Source of the DNA: a bacterium UBP6_UBA1196
GTDB lineage: Bacteria > UBP6 > UBA1177
Length of the DNA: 19,513 nt
Assembly (NCBI GenBank): GCA_002310035.1
Contig: DBYC01000030.1
Span: forward strand, 1 to 19,513
Reading direction: 5' to 3'
Of this stretch, positions 1 to 6,920 are shown piece after piece. Positions within the stretch are counted from its first letter, which is position 1; the number at the start of each line of letters is the position of its first letter. Position numbers and translations under genes: made by a program. The notes beneath the pieces are model-generated. The model was not told where the DNA came from. It did no database searches and saw only the letters and a program-made list of their open reading frames with translations.

Positions 1-425
1 TAAACCGCTTCGGGGCCGAACTCCTCGAAAAGCATGAGCTTCATTGACGAAACCTTGCTTCCGTAGTATGCGCCGATGCCGCCGAGTGCCTGAAAATAGA
101 AAGCTTTTCCTTCAACGACCGCGTTTTTCGCAGCTTCGGGCAATGCCCCTTTGCCGATAAAATATTTAACCCCTTTTTCAATCAGTTTTGGAATAAACGC
201 CGCCATTCTCGCGCTCGTCGTAGGGCCTATGCTTGCGCGTCCTTCTTTGAATCCCGGAGTCGGTGCGGCAAAGAAAACAGCGGAATTTTCAAGCAGAAAA
301 TTCGGACTTTCGCCGTTTTCAAGCATAGCGGCGAGTTTTTTTGCGGAATTGTCGCGCAGAGTGAACATTTCTCCGCTTAAATTCACGATATTTCCCGCTT
401 TTAATTCCTTATCCGCGCTTATCAT
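1..425 (-). CDS. Class I fumarate hydratase (or L-tartrate dehydratase-type) beta subunit, 3'-truncated by window edge
   Basis: This is the beta (C-terminal domain) subunit of the two-subunit Fe-S hydro-lyase that interconverts fumarate and L-malate. The visible 141 codons begin MISADKELKAGNIVNLSGEM and carry the family landmarks: the GPTTSARM segment near residues 73-80, the FIGKGA segment near 97-102, and the ALGGIGAYYGSKV stretch near residues 120-132. The ATG overlaps the TGA of the alpha gene as ATGA, so the two are translationally coupled and the start is well fixed. The reading frame is open to base 1, so the C-terminus lies outside the window. Sequence alone does not separate fumarase from tartrate dehydratase. 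Fumarase is the commoner role when the pair stands as an isolated two-gene unit, which is an inference here. Confidence 0.93.
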   Translation of the reverse strand, partial: MISADKELKAGNIVNLSGEMFTLRDNSAKKLAAMLENGESPNFLLENSAVFFAAPTPGFKEGRASIGPTTSARMAAFIPKLIEKGVKYFIGKGALPEAAKNAVVEGKAFYFQALGGIGAYYGSKVSSMKLMLFEEFGPEAV

Positions 426-1240
426 AGCTCAACCTTTCCGGTTCTGAAGCTGTGGCAGTTGAGGGCAACAGCCGCAGGCATCATTGCAATATGTGTCGGA
501 GCCTTTTTCACATAAACCGCTTTTACCGGACAAATTCCTGGAAAGCCGAGGACTCCGAAACCTAAATCTTTTATTTTTTTATTAATCATTTCAAGCAGTT
601 CGTTATCTTCACAGACCTGTTCCAAAAGTGCTTTTTTCGCTAAATTTGCAACAGAATCGAACGTTCCGCCGACTCCGACACCCACAAAATAGGGCGGGCA
701 TCCTTTGCCGCCGGCGTTTTTGAGCGTTTCGAAAACAAGATCGGCTACACCCTCGCGCCCGACAGCCGGAACAAGCATTTTCTGAGCACTTACGTTCTCG
801 CTGCCGCCGCCTTTGGCGATGCCGTAGATCTCAAAAGTGTCGCCGTCACAAAGCTCGTAGTGGATGAAGGCCGGAAGGTTTTTCCCTTCGTTTCTGCGCT
901 CGAACGGGTCGGCGACTGTCGATTTTCTGAGAAGACCTTCGCTATATGCCTCTTCGACACCTTTGTTTATGAGGATCTCAAGGCTCGGAGAATCGCTGAA
1001 AGTGACATTCTTGCCGATTTTTACAAAAACCTGCGCAATTCCGCAGTCCTGACAGAGCGGACGATTTTCCGCTTTCGCCATTTCGCGATTTTTATCAATA
1101 ATTTCAGCAAGTTGATTTTCAAAAAAATCCATATTGGAATTTGCAAAAACAACATTTTCAAGTGATTCGGGCGAATAATTGAGCTTGATAAAAAGCTCTT
1201 TCACGGCATCTTTTATGGCTAAACCTTCTATAATCCGCAT
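422..1240 (-). CDS. Class I fumarate hydratase (TtdA/FumA-type) alpha subunit
   Basis: Catalytic alpha subunit (272 aa) of an oxygen-sensitive [4Fe-4S] hydro-lyase of the TCA cycle or its reductive branch. Three cysteines sit where the family has its cluster ligands: C63 in LCQDCGI, C181 in GKGCPPYF, and C262 in ALNCHSF. The GGGSEN loop (144-149) and the VGVGVGGT stretch (186-193) are also present. Length matches two-subunit enzymes (about 270-300 aa). A TTG five codons upstream (1255) could extend the protein. The ATG at 1240 is preferred because GAGGT lies 4 bases upstream and the promoter -10 lies only ~23 bases away, putting 1255 at the expected transcription start. The stop overlaps the beta-subunit start. 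One oddity is that the usual LCQDTG motif reads LCQDCG, giving an extra cysteine beside the presumed ligand. Confidence 0.95.
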   Translation of the reverse strand: MRIIEGLAIKDAVKELFIKLNYSPESLENVVFANSNMDFFENQLAEIIDKNREMAKAENRPLCQDCGIAQVFVKIGKNVTFSDSPSLEILINKGVEEAYSEGLLRKSTVADPFERRNEGKNLPAFIHYELCDGDTFEIYGIAKGGGSENVSAQKMLVPAVGREGVADLVFETLKNAGGKGCPPYFVGVGVGGTFDSVANLAKKALLEQVCEDNELLEMINKKIKDLGFGVLGFPGICPVKAVYVKKAPTHIAMMPAAVALNCHSFRTGKVEL

Positions 1241-1262
1241 TGCGACCTCAAACAACCGCTGA

Positions 1263-1290
1263 ATTATTGGCTTTGAAGTTTTAAAGTCAA
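1263..1290 (-). promoter_or_regulatory. Sigma70-like promoter of the fumarase operon
   Basis: Minus strand: TTGACT (1285-1290), 16-base spacer, AATAAT (1263-1268). Each hexamer matches the consensus at 5 of 6 positions. Predicted transcription starts near 1256, leaving a leader of about 16 bases before the ATG at 1240. The bases after the -10 (ATTCAGCGGTTGTTT) resemble those after the promoters of the lipoprotein at 9689 and of thiI. Confidence 0.6.
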
Positions 1291-1311
1291 ATAAAAAAGA
1301 CTCAGCCTACA

Positions 1312-1346
1312 CAAAAAATTATTTGAACCCGATAGCTCGAAAAAGG
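1312..1346 (-). terminator. Possible weak terminator after rsmD
   Basis: Downstream of the rsmD stop, the minus strand reads GAACC, a 15-base loop, then GGTTC, followed by AAATAATTTTTTG. The 5-bp stem and imperfect T-run make this a weak candidate. It is the only stem-plus-T-run seen between rsmD and the fumarase promoter. Confidence 0.25.
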
Positions 1347-1368
1347 TTCTGGCAAAGCTAGGGCGCGG

Positions 1369-1920
1369 TTATTCCCAGTTGTAGAAAACCGAAAGATATG
1401 TTCCGCCGAATTTTTTGTTTTTTACGCTCCAGCCGTCCTTACGCCACATGGTTTCCGAATTGCCTTCGACAGCGATGACACAGACTTCGCCGACGATACC
1501 TGAAGCGACGATTTTATCAAGCAATTCCGGCATCATGCCGCCAAGGATGTATGGCGGATCGATAAAAATAGTATTGAATTTCTTTCCCAACGAACAGAAA
1601 TCAAGCGAAAAAACATCGTGACTGATGACAGAAACGTTCCGCGAAAGCCCGAGCTCCAACGCCGCAGCCTTTATCGCCGCAACAGATTTCGGATTTTTCT
1701 CGATCGAAAAAGCAGAATCAAATCCGCGGCTTACAGCCTCGAACGCAAAAACTCCGCTTCCCGAAAAAAGATCAAGGAAATTTCTGTTTTCAAATTCAAT
1801 CATCGAAAACAAAGTATTGAAAAAAGCACTTCTGACTTTTTCTTCGGTCGGTCTGAGATCTGTATCGGGAACTTTTACGAGCCTTCCCCTTAAAAATCCT
1901 GAGGAAATTCTTAGATTCAT
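1369..1920 (-). CDS. rsmD: 16S rRNA (guanine(966)-N2)-methyltransferase RsmD
   Basis: SAM-dependent methyltransferase (183 aa) that makes m2G966 in 16S rRNA within the 30S subunit. The N-terminus MNLRISSGFLRGRLV matches the typical RI-x-G-x-x-kGr-x-L opening and is followed by LRPTEEKVRSAFFN, the RPT..rvRe.lFN box. Motif I is LDLFSGSG (SAM binding) and motif IV is FIDPPY (the N/DPPY catalytic motif of amino-methyltransferases). Length is normal for the family. The frame stays open 32 codons further upstream, but that part lies inside the preceding gene. The ATG at 1920 overlaps that gene's TGA as ATGA, which fixes the start. It is the last gene of the six-gene efp operon. Confidence 0.93.
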   Translation of the reverse strand: MNLRISSGFLRGRLVKVPDTDLRPTEEKVRSAFFNTLFSMIEFENRNFLDLFSGSGVFAFEAVSRGFDSAFSIEKNPKSVAAIKAAALELGLSRNVSVISHDVFSLDFCSLGKKFNTIFIDPPYILGGMMPELLDKIVASGIVGEVCVIAVEGNSETMWRKDGWSVKNKKFGGTYLSVFYNWE

Positions 1921-2276
1921 AAATATTTCAGGAAGAAAAAAGCGGCTGCAGCGGCAGCAAGAAGCAACAGTGCGATTATTACAGGTATTTTGCAGCGGCA
2001 ACTGCTTTTTCCGCAAACTTTTTTGTCGGATTTCGAAACATTTTTCATTTTTCCGCCGCCGTCAAGACCTTCAGTCATAGTAACGCGCTGAGTCGGACCT
2101 TCGACAGCTCTTGAATTCCGAGTTTTAAGATTTGTTTCGCCGCTTTCCTGAGTCTCTTCGGGCGGATTTGCAGTTTCAGCCGAAGCCGAAACATTCGAAC
2201 TGCCGCACATCGGGCACGAATCACGCCGGACAGGAATTTCAGCGGTGAATCCGCAGTTGTTGCATACAAATTTCAT
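1917..2276 (-). CDS. Zinc-ribbon protein with C-terminal transmembrane anchor
   Basis: Unrecognised 119-aa protein. Residues 1-30 form a zinc ribbon with C5-x2-C8 ... C21-x2-C24. A polar, probably disordered middle follows, then a short cysteine cluster (VCGKSSCRCK) directly before an Ala/Leu-rich helix of about 20 residues that ends at the C-terminus. This predicts a tail-anchored protein with its zinc ribbon in the cytoplasm. A GTG at 2282 directly follows the upstream stop codon. The ATG at 2276 is preferred because the AGG overlapping that GTG makes a ribosome site 5 bases upstream of it. The gene is coupled to rsmD by an ATGA overlap. The function is unknown; rubredoxin- or rubrerythrin-like ribbons have similar cysteine spacing, so a redox role cannot be excluded. 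Confidence 0.8.
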   Translation of the reverse strand: MKFVCNNCGFTAEIPVRRDSCPMCGSSNVSASAETANPPEETQESGETNLKTRNSRAVEGPTQRVTMTEGLDGGGKMKNVSKSDKKVCGKSSCRCKIPVIIALLLLAAAAAAFFFLKYL

Positions 2277-2282
2277 GTTCAC

Positions 2283-3770
2283 CTAATTTATCGGTTTCGC
2301 CTTTACTACAGGTTTTCCTTCTTTTTCTTCAACGGAGAACTGTACATCGGCACATTTGTATTTCGCCATGATCGAAGCTTTGTTCGTTCTGACTTTGCCT
2401 ATGAAAGCGGTTTTCTCCTTTTCGCTTACAGTTTCGCCGTTTTTGCGTTTGATTCTGCAGTAATCTTCCCACAAAGCATCGAAAGGATTGGTCGCCGCAA
2501 CCGAAGAAACTGTCGCAGCGATCTGCGTTTTCTCATTGTCGTCATCATCGTCATCGTCAGATACAGCTGAAACAGCTGGTTCCGGTTTGACTTCAGGTTT
2601 CGGCTGAGGCTCAGCAACATGTTTCTGCTGAGTTTTTTCAGGTTCACGAGCCGCGGGTTTCTCAAAAGCGAACTTGTTTTCCGCGCCGTTCTCATTTGCA
2701 AAAGGATCGGCTATCGGAGCATCGAACTCATCTATGCCTTTTTCCGTGGAACGGCCGAGAGGAGATGATGTCAGACCTGTTACATCGTCCTTGAGTTCAA
2801 GATATTTCTGAATGAGCTTGTTCATAGCCGAAACGACAATGTCAGCACCGTTTGAATATCTCTTGAGAACAAGTTTGTCACCTACTCTCATTCTTGAAAT
2901 ATCGGAAGCAAGATTTTTGAGGATCTTGTCAATTTCGTGAGTTACGATGAAAGTGAAGAAAATCGCAATCAAAAGTGCCGCAATCGAGTAGCATACCACC
3001 CAGAAAACGACTTTGTCGTAGCTTTCCCAGCCAGGAATAAGCGATGTCATAACGACAAAAGCTATCTTTTCGCCGCCGGCAAGATCGAAAGGCATGAAGA
3101 AAGAGGAAATACGTGTCCAGTTGTTGAGCTCCTTGCTTCCGGAATTTCTGAGAAGTTCCGAAACGCTGGAATCAAAAGCAGCTTTTCCGAAAGAACCCTC
3201 GACCGAAGACCAGGAATCGCCGCCTTTCTCGGAAACGAGGCTGCCGCCTTTAAAAACTCTGACAGGCATCGGGAAAACAGAAAGGAAATTATTTGAAAGT
3301 TTCTTGAAGCTTACAGCGGCAAAAATTTTGCCGTCAGCCGAAACCGGAGCCGCGCCGACAAGATAAAGGTCGCTTTCGAAACTCAGGATCCCGTCAGAAG
3401 CGACGCCCGACTTCAAAGCCCTGTCAACCGCAGGAACACCTGCATATGAATTCATGATATTGATGTTCTCGCTGTAAATCACCGCGCCGGCATTGTTGAC
3501 GATCACATAATCGAAATCGGATGCTCCGCCCGGAACGATCTTTCCTTTCTCGATCTTCATCTGGCTGGCTATCGCAAAAGAGTTGCCTATCAGCGAGTAA
3601 TTGATGTTCTTCAACTCGTTTTCGACAAGTCTGGCAGCGTTTTTAGCGCCGTCCTGAACATCTATTTTCACGATAAAATCTTTGAAAAGCAGGAAATTGG
3701 CAACGGAAAGCCCCGTAATTACAACCGCCATAAGGAAAAAAACCTTTAATTTCAAACCTAAATTTGTCAT
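2283..3770 (-). CDS. Membrane protein: periplasmic sensor-like domain, HAMP-like segment, MXAN_5187-type C-terminal domain
   Basis: 495-aa inner-membrane protein built like a receptor. TM1 is at ~8-29 and a periplasmic domain spans ~30-250. The periplasmic stretch FDYVIVNNAGAVIYSEN (86-102) resembles the beta-hairpin of Cache/PAS-like sensors. TM2 is at ~254-276, followed by a HAMP-like helix pair at ~277-325. A Pro/Glu/Lys-rich disordered linker (~340-425) contains seven consecutive Asp (405-411). The last ~65 residues (NPFDALWEDYCRIKRKNGE ... KPVVKAKPIN) match, from memory, the C-terminal domain of Myxococcus MXAN_5187-type proteins, which has a conserved KKxxGE, LRKNR and VRFxVxxKxGKxxLKA pattern. 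There is no kinase, GGDEF or methyl-accepting domain, so the output is unknown. GAGAGG lies 5 bases before the ATG. It is the fourth gene of the efp operon. Confidence 0.85.
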   Translation of the reverse strand: MTNLGLKLKVFFLMAVVITGLSVANFLLFKDFIVKIDVQDGAKNAARLVENELKNINYSLIGNSFAIASQMKIEKGKIVPGGASDFDYVIVNNAGAVIYSENINIMNSYAGVPAVDRALKSGVASDGILSFESDLYLVGAAPVSADGKIFAAVSFKKLSNNFLSVFPMPVRVFKGGSLVSEKGGDSWSSVEGSFGKAAFDSSVSELLRNSGSKELNNWTRISSFFMPFDLAGGEKIAFVVMTSLIPGWESYDKVVFWVVCYSIAALLIAIFFTFIVTHEIDKILKNLASDISRMRVGDKLVLKRYSNGADIVVSAMNKLIQKYLELKDDVTGLTSSPLGRSTEKGIDEFDAPIADPFANENGAENKFAFEKPAAREPEKTQQKHVAEPQPKPEVKPEPAVSAVSDDDDDDDNEKTQIAATVSSVAATNPFDALWEDYCRIKRKNGETVSEKEKTAFIGKVRTNKASIMAKYKCADVQFSVEEKEGKPVVKAKPIN

Positions 3771-3787
3771 TATATCCTCTCCCTCAA

Positions 3788-4492
3788 TTAATCTCTCGAT
3801 GTGGACAAAGTATCAAGATTGGTAACTCTTCCCTTTTCAATTTTGTAAGTGAAATTCTGGACCGCGTTTTCGACTACGGTGAAAGCATCGGAATAAATCC
3901 TTGTCGTACCGTAATAAATCTTCAACGTGTAGCTTCCCGGAGCGATGTCGGGAACATCGCGTCTGTTGTTGTTTTCCTTCAAAGTCCAGACATAATTCGT
4001 CGTCAGGACATTGACTGAAATAGTATTCCACGAGAACATTCCGTCGATTATTTTATAACTTCCGGCAGCGATGAAAGGCTGCTGGACAAACGATTTCGGC
4101 GGAACCGTTACAGTCACCGGTTCGCTCTCGCCTTCACCGATAATCGAGATCTGACGCTGGAAATCCTCCTTGTTTACGAAAGTTATGACTCCGTTGACCG
4201 GAAGCAGGATGTGTCTGCGGCTGAATTCCGCACCGTTGATCTCAATTTTTTCGTTTTTTGACTCTTTCGTATCGTAGCTTTCGATAATCACCGAATACTG
4301 TTCTTTTTCCCTGCTTTTCGGTACTTTAACCGCGGGGAAATTCCAGTAACCGTCTTTTATATCCGCACCGTATTCGTTTCTCTCTTCGCCCGGCTTGTAA
4401 TTGATATCGATTTTGATCATTGCCGCCGAAACGGAGACCGGAAGCAGCGCGAACAGCAGAAAAACAAAAAAGAATATCGAATTTTTTTTCAC
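3788..4492 (-). CDS. Secreted beta-sandwich-like protein of unknown function
   Basis: 234-aa exported protein. Residues 1-23 form a clear signal peptide (KK, hydrophobic core, VSA before Ala-Met), so the mature protein is periplasmic or exported. The mature part is rich in alternating polar/hydrophobic strands. One segment (~85-160) with ILLPVNGVITFVNKEDFQR and SFVQQPFIAAGSYKI reads like a cupredoxin-type fold (a 'VTFVN.D' strand and a 'PG.Y.i' strand). The copper ligands His, Cys and Met are not arranged as in plastocyanins. A C-terminal segment (APGSYTLKIYYG) resembles a carboxypeptidase-regulatory-like strand pair. The start is a GTG with GGAG 7-8 bases upstream, one base after the TPR gene stop. 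The next gene begins 17 bases downstream. The function is not known. Confidence 0.8.
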   Translation of the reverse strand: MKKNSIFFFVFLLFALLPVSVSAAMIKIDINYKPGEERNEYGADIKDGYWNFPAVKVPKSREKEQYSVIIESYDTKESKNEKIEINGAEFSRRHILLPVNGVITFVNKEDFQRQISIIGEGESEPVTVTVPPKSFVQQPFIAAGSYKIIDGMFSWNTISVNVLTTNYVWTLKENNNRRDVPDIAPGSYTLKIYYGTTRIYSDAFTVVENAVQNFTYKIEKGRVTNLDTLSTSRD

Positions 4493-4493
4493 C

Positions 4494-6113
4494 TTACTCT
4501 CCTTTATTTTCAGGGATAGCAGCTCTTATATCTTTTAAGAAAGCCGAATTCGGGAAACTTTCGAGAAGTTCCTCGAGAAGTTCGGTAGCACTGACGAAAT
4601 CTTCGATCGTGATGTAGAACTCAAGCTCGTCAAGTCTTTCCTGCGGCGGTTCAGCCGTTTCGTCGGAATGCGGCGGAACATCTTTCGGTTCCGCGTCTTC
4701 CGTTGTTTCTGCGGCTGCCGGTGCATTCTCTTCAGGTTTTTCATCTTTTTCAAGATTGGGAATACCGCTGAAAACTCCGCCGTCGACACCTGCTTCGGGA
4801 TCGGAGAAATCACTTCCCTGCAAGGTCAGCTGGCTTTTGCGCGCTATGATCCTGGCATCACTGCTGCCGAGCATCTCCTCTGCATCGCCGAGCAGATCGC
4901 GTGCTTCGCCGGTCTTGCCTTCGGAAACCTTGAGATCTATCAGAGAAATCAGAAGCCCGCCGGCTTCTTCGACTTTTCCCTCCTCGATGAACGCCTCGAT
5001 CAGAACATCATACGCATCGTCGGAAGATTCCCAGCCTTCGGTCGATTTTATCTTTTCGACAGCCTTGTCAAAAAGCTTATAGGTCAAAAACGAACGCGCC
5101 TCCTTGACAGCCGATTTAACCGACGGTTTGTGCGGTTTCGCCGCAGCTACGTCAATGACGAAATCCTGCTGGCCTTCAGCCGCGACATCACCGGAAGTGT
5201 TTATTTTATCGGAAATAATATCGCGCAGTTTCGCATTTTCATTGAGAATAAGGAGGGCTTCACGGTCGTCAGGGTCAAGTTCAAGAATCTTACGGTACAT
5301 CTCGTCGCGTTCCGCATAATTCTTGTGTTTTGTGTAGACGACGGCGATCTGCTTGTATATCGCGATAAGTTTCTGGGTCTCGCCGAGCTTTTCAAAAACG
5401 AAAGCGAGCTTTTCGAGGAACTCGATCGTGTCGGGATTGTCGACTACAAGTTTCTGAAGAACAATGAGCGCATTGGAATAGCTTCCTTTTTTAAGGTAGA
5501 AATTGACAAGCGTCCTTCCTATTTCGGAATCACTTCCCGTCGCAGTGTAGAGCAGTTTCAGAACAGAGACATACTCGTTCACCTTGTCGCTGTTCTTCAG
5601 CGATTCGGCTATCGGCAGAAGAACTTTCTCGGCATCGTGGTTCATTCCTTCAGCAACAAGCATGTTTGCAAGCTTGACCGAAAGGTTGACGTTGCCGGGA
5701 TAAAGCTCGAGCATTTTGCGGAGAATGTTTATCGCCGCCATTTTATTGCCGATTTTTACATAATAATTCACTGCCGTGTTGTAGCGCATCGCAGCATCTT
5801 TGACAAGGCCGCTCTGTTTGTCGTAGTCTGCAAGAAGGACATTTATCTTGCCGTGCTCCGGATTGAGCAGCAGAGCCTGCTTCAAAACGGCTTTTGCCTT
5901 GTTGAGAAAACCTTTTTTCTCGAAAATCACCGCGACTTTTTCATAAGTTTCTATGGCTTTCGTTTCTCTTCCAGCCCTTGCGTAAAGCTCAGCCAGCCTG
6001 ACATAAGCTCTGTCATCCTCGGGGTTTTTCCTGATAAGCTCTTCAAACTGCTCGATTTCCGAAACAGCCTTTTTGCCTTTGAGAAAGAATTTGCCGCTAT
6101 TGTTGTTTGCCAC
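4494..6113 (-). CDS. Tetratricopeptide-repeat protein
   Basis: About 539-aa cytoplasmic scaffold protein with no signal peptide. The first ~290 residues are consecutive TPR helix pairs, for example NPEDDRAYVRLAELYARAG, LNPEHGKINVLLADY, LYPGNVNLSVKLANMLVAEG, DNPDTIEFLEKLAFVFEKLG and LDPDDREALLIL. A linker rich in charged residues follows, then two more helical-repeat blocks, an acidic Pro/Glu region (~440-490), and a final TPR-like pair ending PNSAFLKDIRAAIPENKGE. A TTG at 6131 would add six residues. The GTG at 6113 is preferred because CAGGT lies 7 bases upstream, whereas the TTG has no ribosome site. TPR proteins bind partner proteins; the partner here is unknown. Its position between efp and a secreted/membrane pair suggests an envelope complex, which is inference. 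Confidence 0.88.
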   Translation of the reverse strand: MANNNSGKFFLKGKKAVSEIEQFEELIRKNPEDDRAYVRLAELYARAGRETKAIETYEKVAVIFEKKGFLNKAKAVLKQALLLNPEHGKINVLLADYDKQSGLVKDAAMRYNTAVNYYVKIGNKMAAINILRKMLELYPGNVNLSVKLANMLVAEGMNHDAEKVLLPIAESLKNSDKVNEYVSVLKLLYTATGSDSEIGRTLVNFYLKKGSYSNALIVLQKLVVDNPDTIEFLEKLAFVFEKLGETQKLIAIYKQIAVVYTKHKNYAERDEMYRKILELDPDDREALLILNENAKLRDIISDKINTSGDVAAEGQQDFVIDVAAAKPHKPSVKSAVKEARSFLTYKLFDKAVEKIKSTEGWESSDDAYDVLIEAFIEEGKVEEAGGLLISLIDLKVSEGKTGEARDLLGDAEEMLGSSDARIIARKSQLTLQGSDFSDPEAGVDGGVFSGIPNLEKDEKPEENAPAAAETTEDAEPKDVPPHSDETAEPPQERLDELEFYITIEDFVSATELLEELLESFPNSAFLKDIRAAIPENKGE

Positions 6114-6134
6114 TTTAGTTACCTGTTTCAAAAA

Positions 6135-6698
6135 TTATTTTTTTACTCTTTCGATGTAGGTGAATTCCTCGGTGCTGATTTTGATTACATCACCGTTGGA
6201 AATGAAAAGCGGAACCATGACCTGACCGCCTGTGGAAACTTTAGCCGGTTTGTATGAAGTCGTTACCGTGTCGCCCTTGAAGCCGGGTTCGGTGTCGGTA
6301 ACTTCGAGTTCAATGAACTGAGGAAGCTGGACCGAAATCGGCGAACCGTTGTAGAACTGAACGGTAACCTGAGTGTTTTCAGGCATATACGGAATTACAT
6401 CCTCAATAACCTTCTCGTCGATCGGAAGCTGTTCGAAAGACTCGTTGTCCATGAAAATGTAATGCTCGCCGTCCTGATAAAGGTATTCCATGTTCTTTTC
6501 TTCAAGGTCGGGGCTGTCGACACGTTCGCCGGAAAGGAAAGTGTACTCTGCGATCGAACCGTTAAGGACATTTCTGAGCTTCGTCTTGATGACCGCTCTT
6601 CTTTTCTGCTGAATGTGCTGCATTTCGACGATCTGGTAAGGAATTCCCTCCATCTCGATCTTTAAACCTCTTCTGAATTCCGAAGTCTGAATACTCAT
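6135..6698 (-). CDS. efp: Translation elongation factor P with an atypical modification loop
   Basis: 187-aa factor that binds the ribosome between P and E sites and relieves stalling at polyproline. The three-domain layout is complete: N-terminal KOW-like domain (SEFRRGLKIEMEGIPYQIVE), central OB domain, and C-terminal OB domain with FIELEVTDTEPGFKGDT and the ending EFTYIERVKK. The beta-loop that normally reads KPG(K/R)G and carries the modified residue 34 here reads HIQQKRRAVIKTKL. Pro-Gly is absent, one residue is deleted, and a basic KRR (32-34) sits at the tip. Start: AGGAG 7 bases before ATG. It is the first gene of the operon, with a good promoter upstream. The TPR gene begins within ~22 bases of its stop. 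Confidence 0.96.
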   Translation of the reverse strand: MSIQTSEFRRGLKIEMEGIPYQIVEMQHIQQKRRAVIKTKLRNVLNGSIAEYTFLSGERVDSPDLEEKNMEYLYQDGEHYIFMDNESFEQLPIDEKVIEDVIPYMPENTQVTVQFYNGSPISVQLPQFIELEVTDTEPGFKGDTVTTSYKPAKVSTGGQVMVPLFISNGDVIKISTEEFTYIERVKK

Positions 6699-6755
6699 GT
6701 TTTTCTCCTATAAAAATAAAAAATGATGAACAACCTTCCACAAAAAAGACTGAGA

Positions 6756-6783
6756 ATCCTACTTTCCGAGATTTTATTGTCAA
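6756..6783 (-). promoter_or_regulatory. Promoter of the efp operon
   Basis: Minus strand: perfect TTGACA (6778-6783), 16-base spacer, TAGGAT (6756-6761; 4 of 6). Predicted transcription starts near 6749, giving a ~50-base leader that ends in AGGAG before efp. It is the only strong promoter seen upstream of the six genes running to 1369. Confidence 0.6.
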
Positions 6784-6860
6784 GTTTTACAGGAACTTCG
6801 TCCGCGAAAGCTCATTTTATGCTGAATTTACGCGACTCTGCGCCTTTTTCAGCAAAAAAT

Positions 6861-6888
6861 TTGATGTTATATATTTTTGTATTAGCAT
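6861..6888 (+). promoter_or_regulatory. Candidate promoter of the dnaK-like gene
   Basis: TTGATG (6861-6866), 16-base spacer, TAGCAT (6883-6888), each 4 of 6 to consensus, inside a very AT-rich tract 33 bases before the ATG. No CIRCE-type inverted repeat (TTAGCACTC-N9-GAGTGCTAA) is present, so control is not obviously by HrcA. Confidence 0.4.
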
Positions 6889-6920
6889 ATTCGCTGTTTT
6901 TTTGGATGGCGAGGTGAAAA

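Noticed and set aside
1921..2016. N-terminal extension of rsmD
   Set aside because: These 32 codons lie inside the zinc-ribbon gene and add a Cys/Arg-rich stretch not found in RsmD; the internal ATG forms an ATGA junction.
4668..6257. A 529-codon open frame on the plus strand opposite the TPR and efp genes
   Set aside because: It is antisense to two genes with clear family motifs. The product is Phe/Arg/Leu-rich with no recognisable domain, as expected from the complement of Lys/Glu-rich coding DNA.
6723..6917. A 64-codon frame in the efp/dnaK-like intergenic region
   Set aside because: It covers both divergent promoters, has no ribosome site and no family resemblance.
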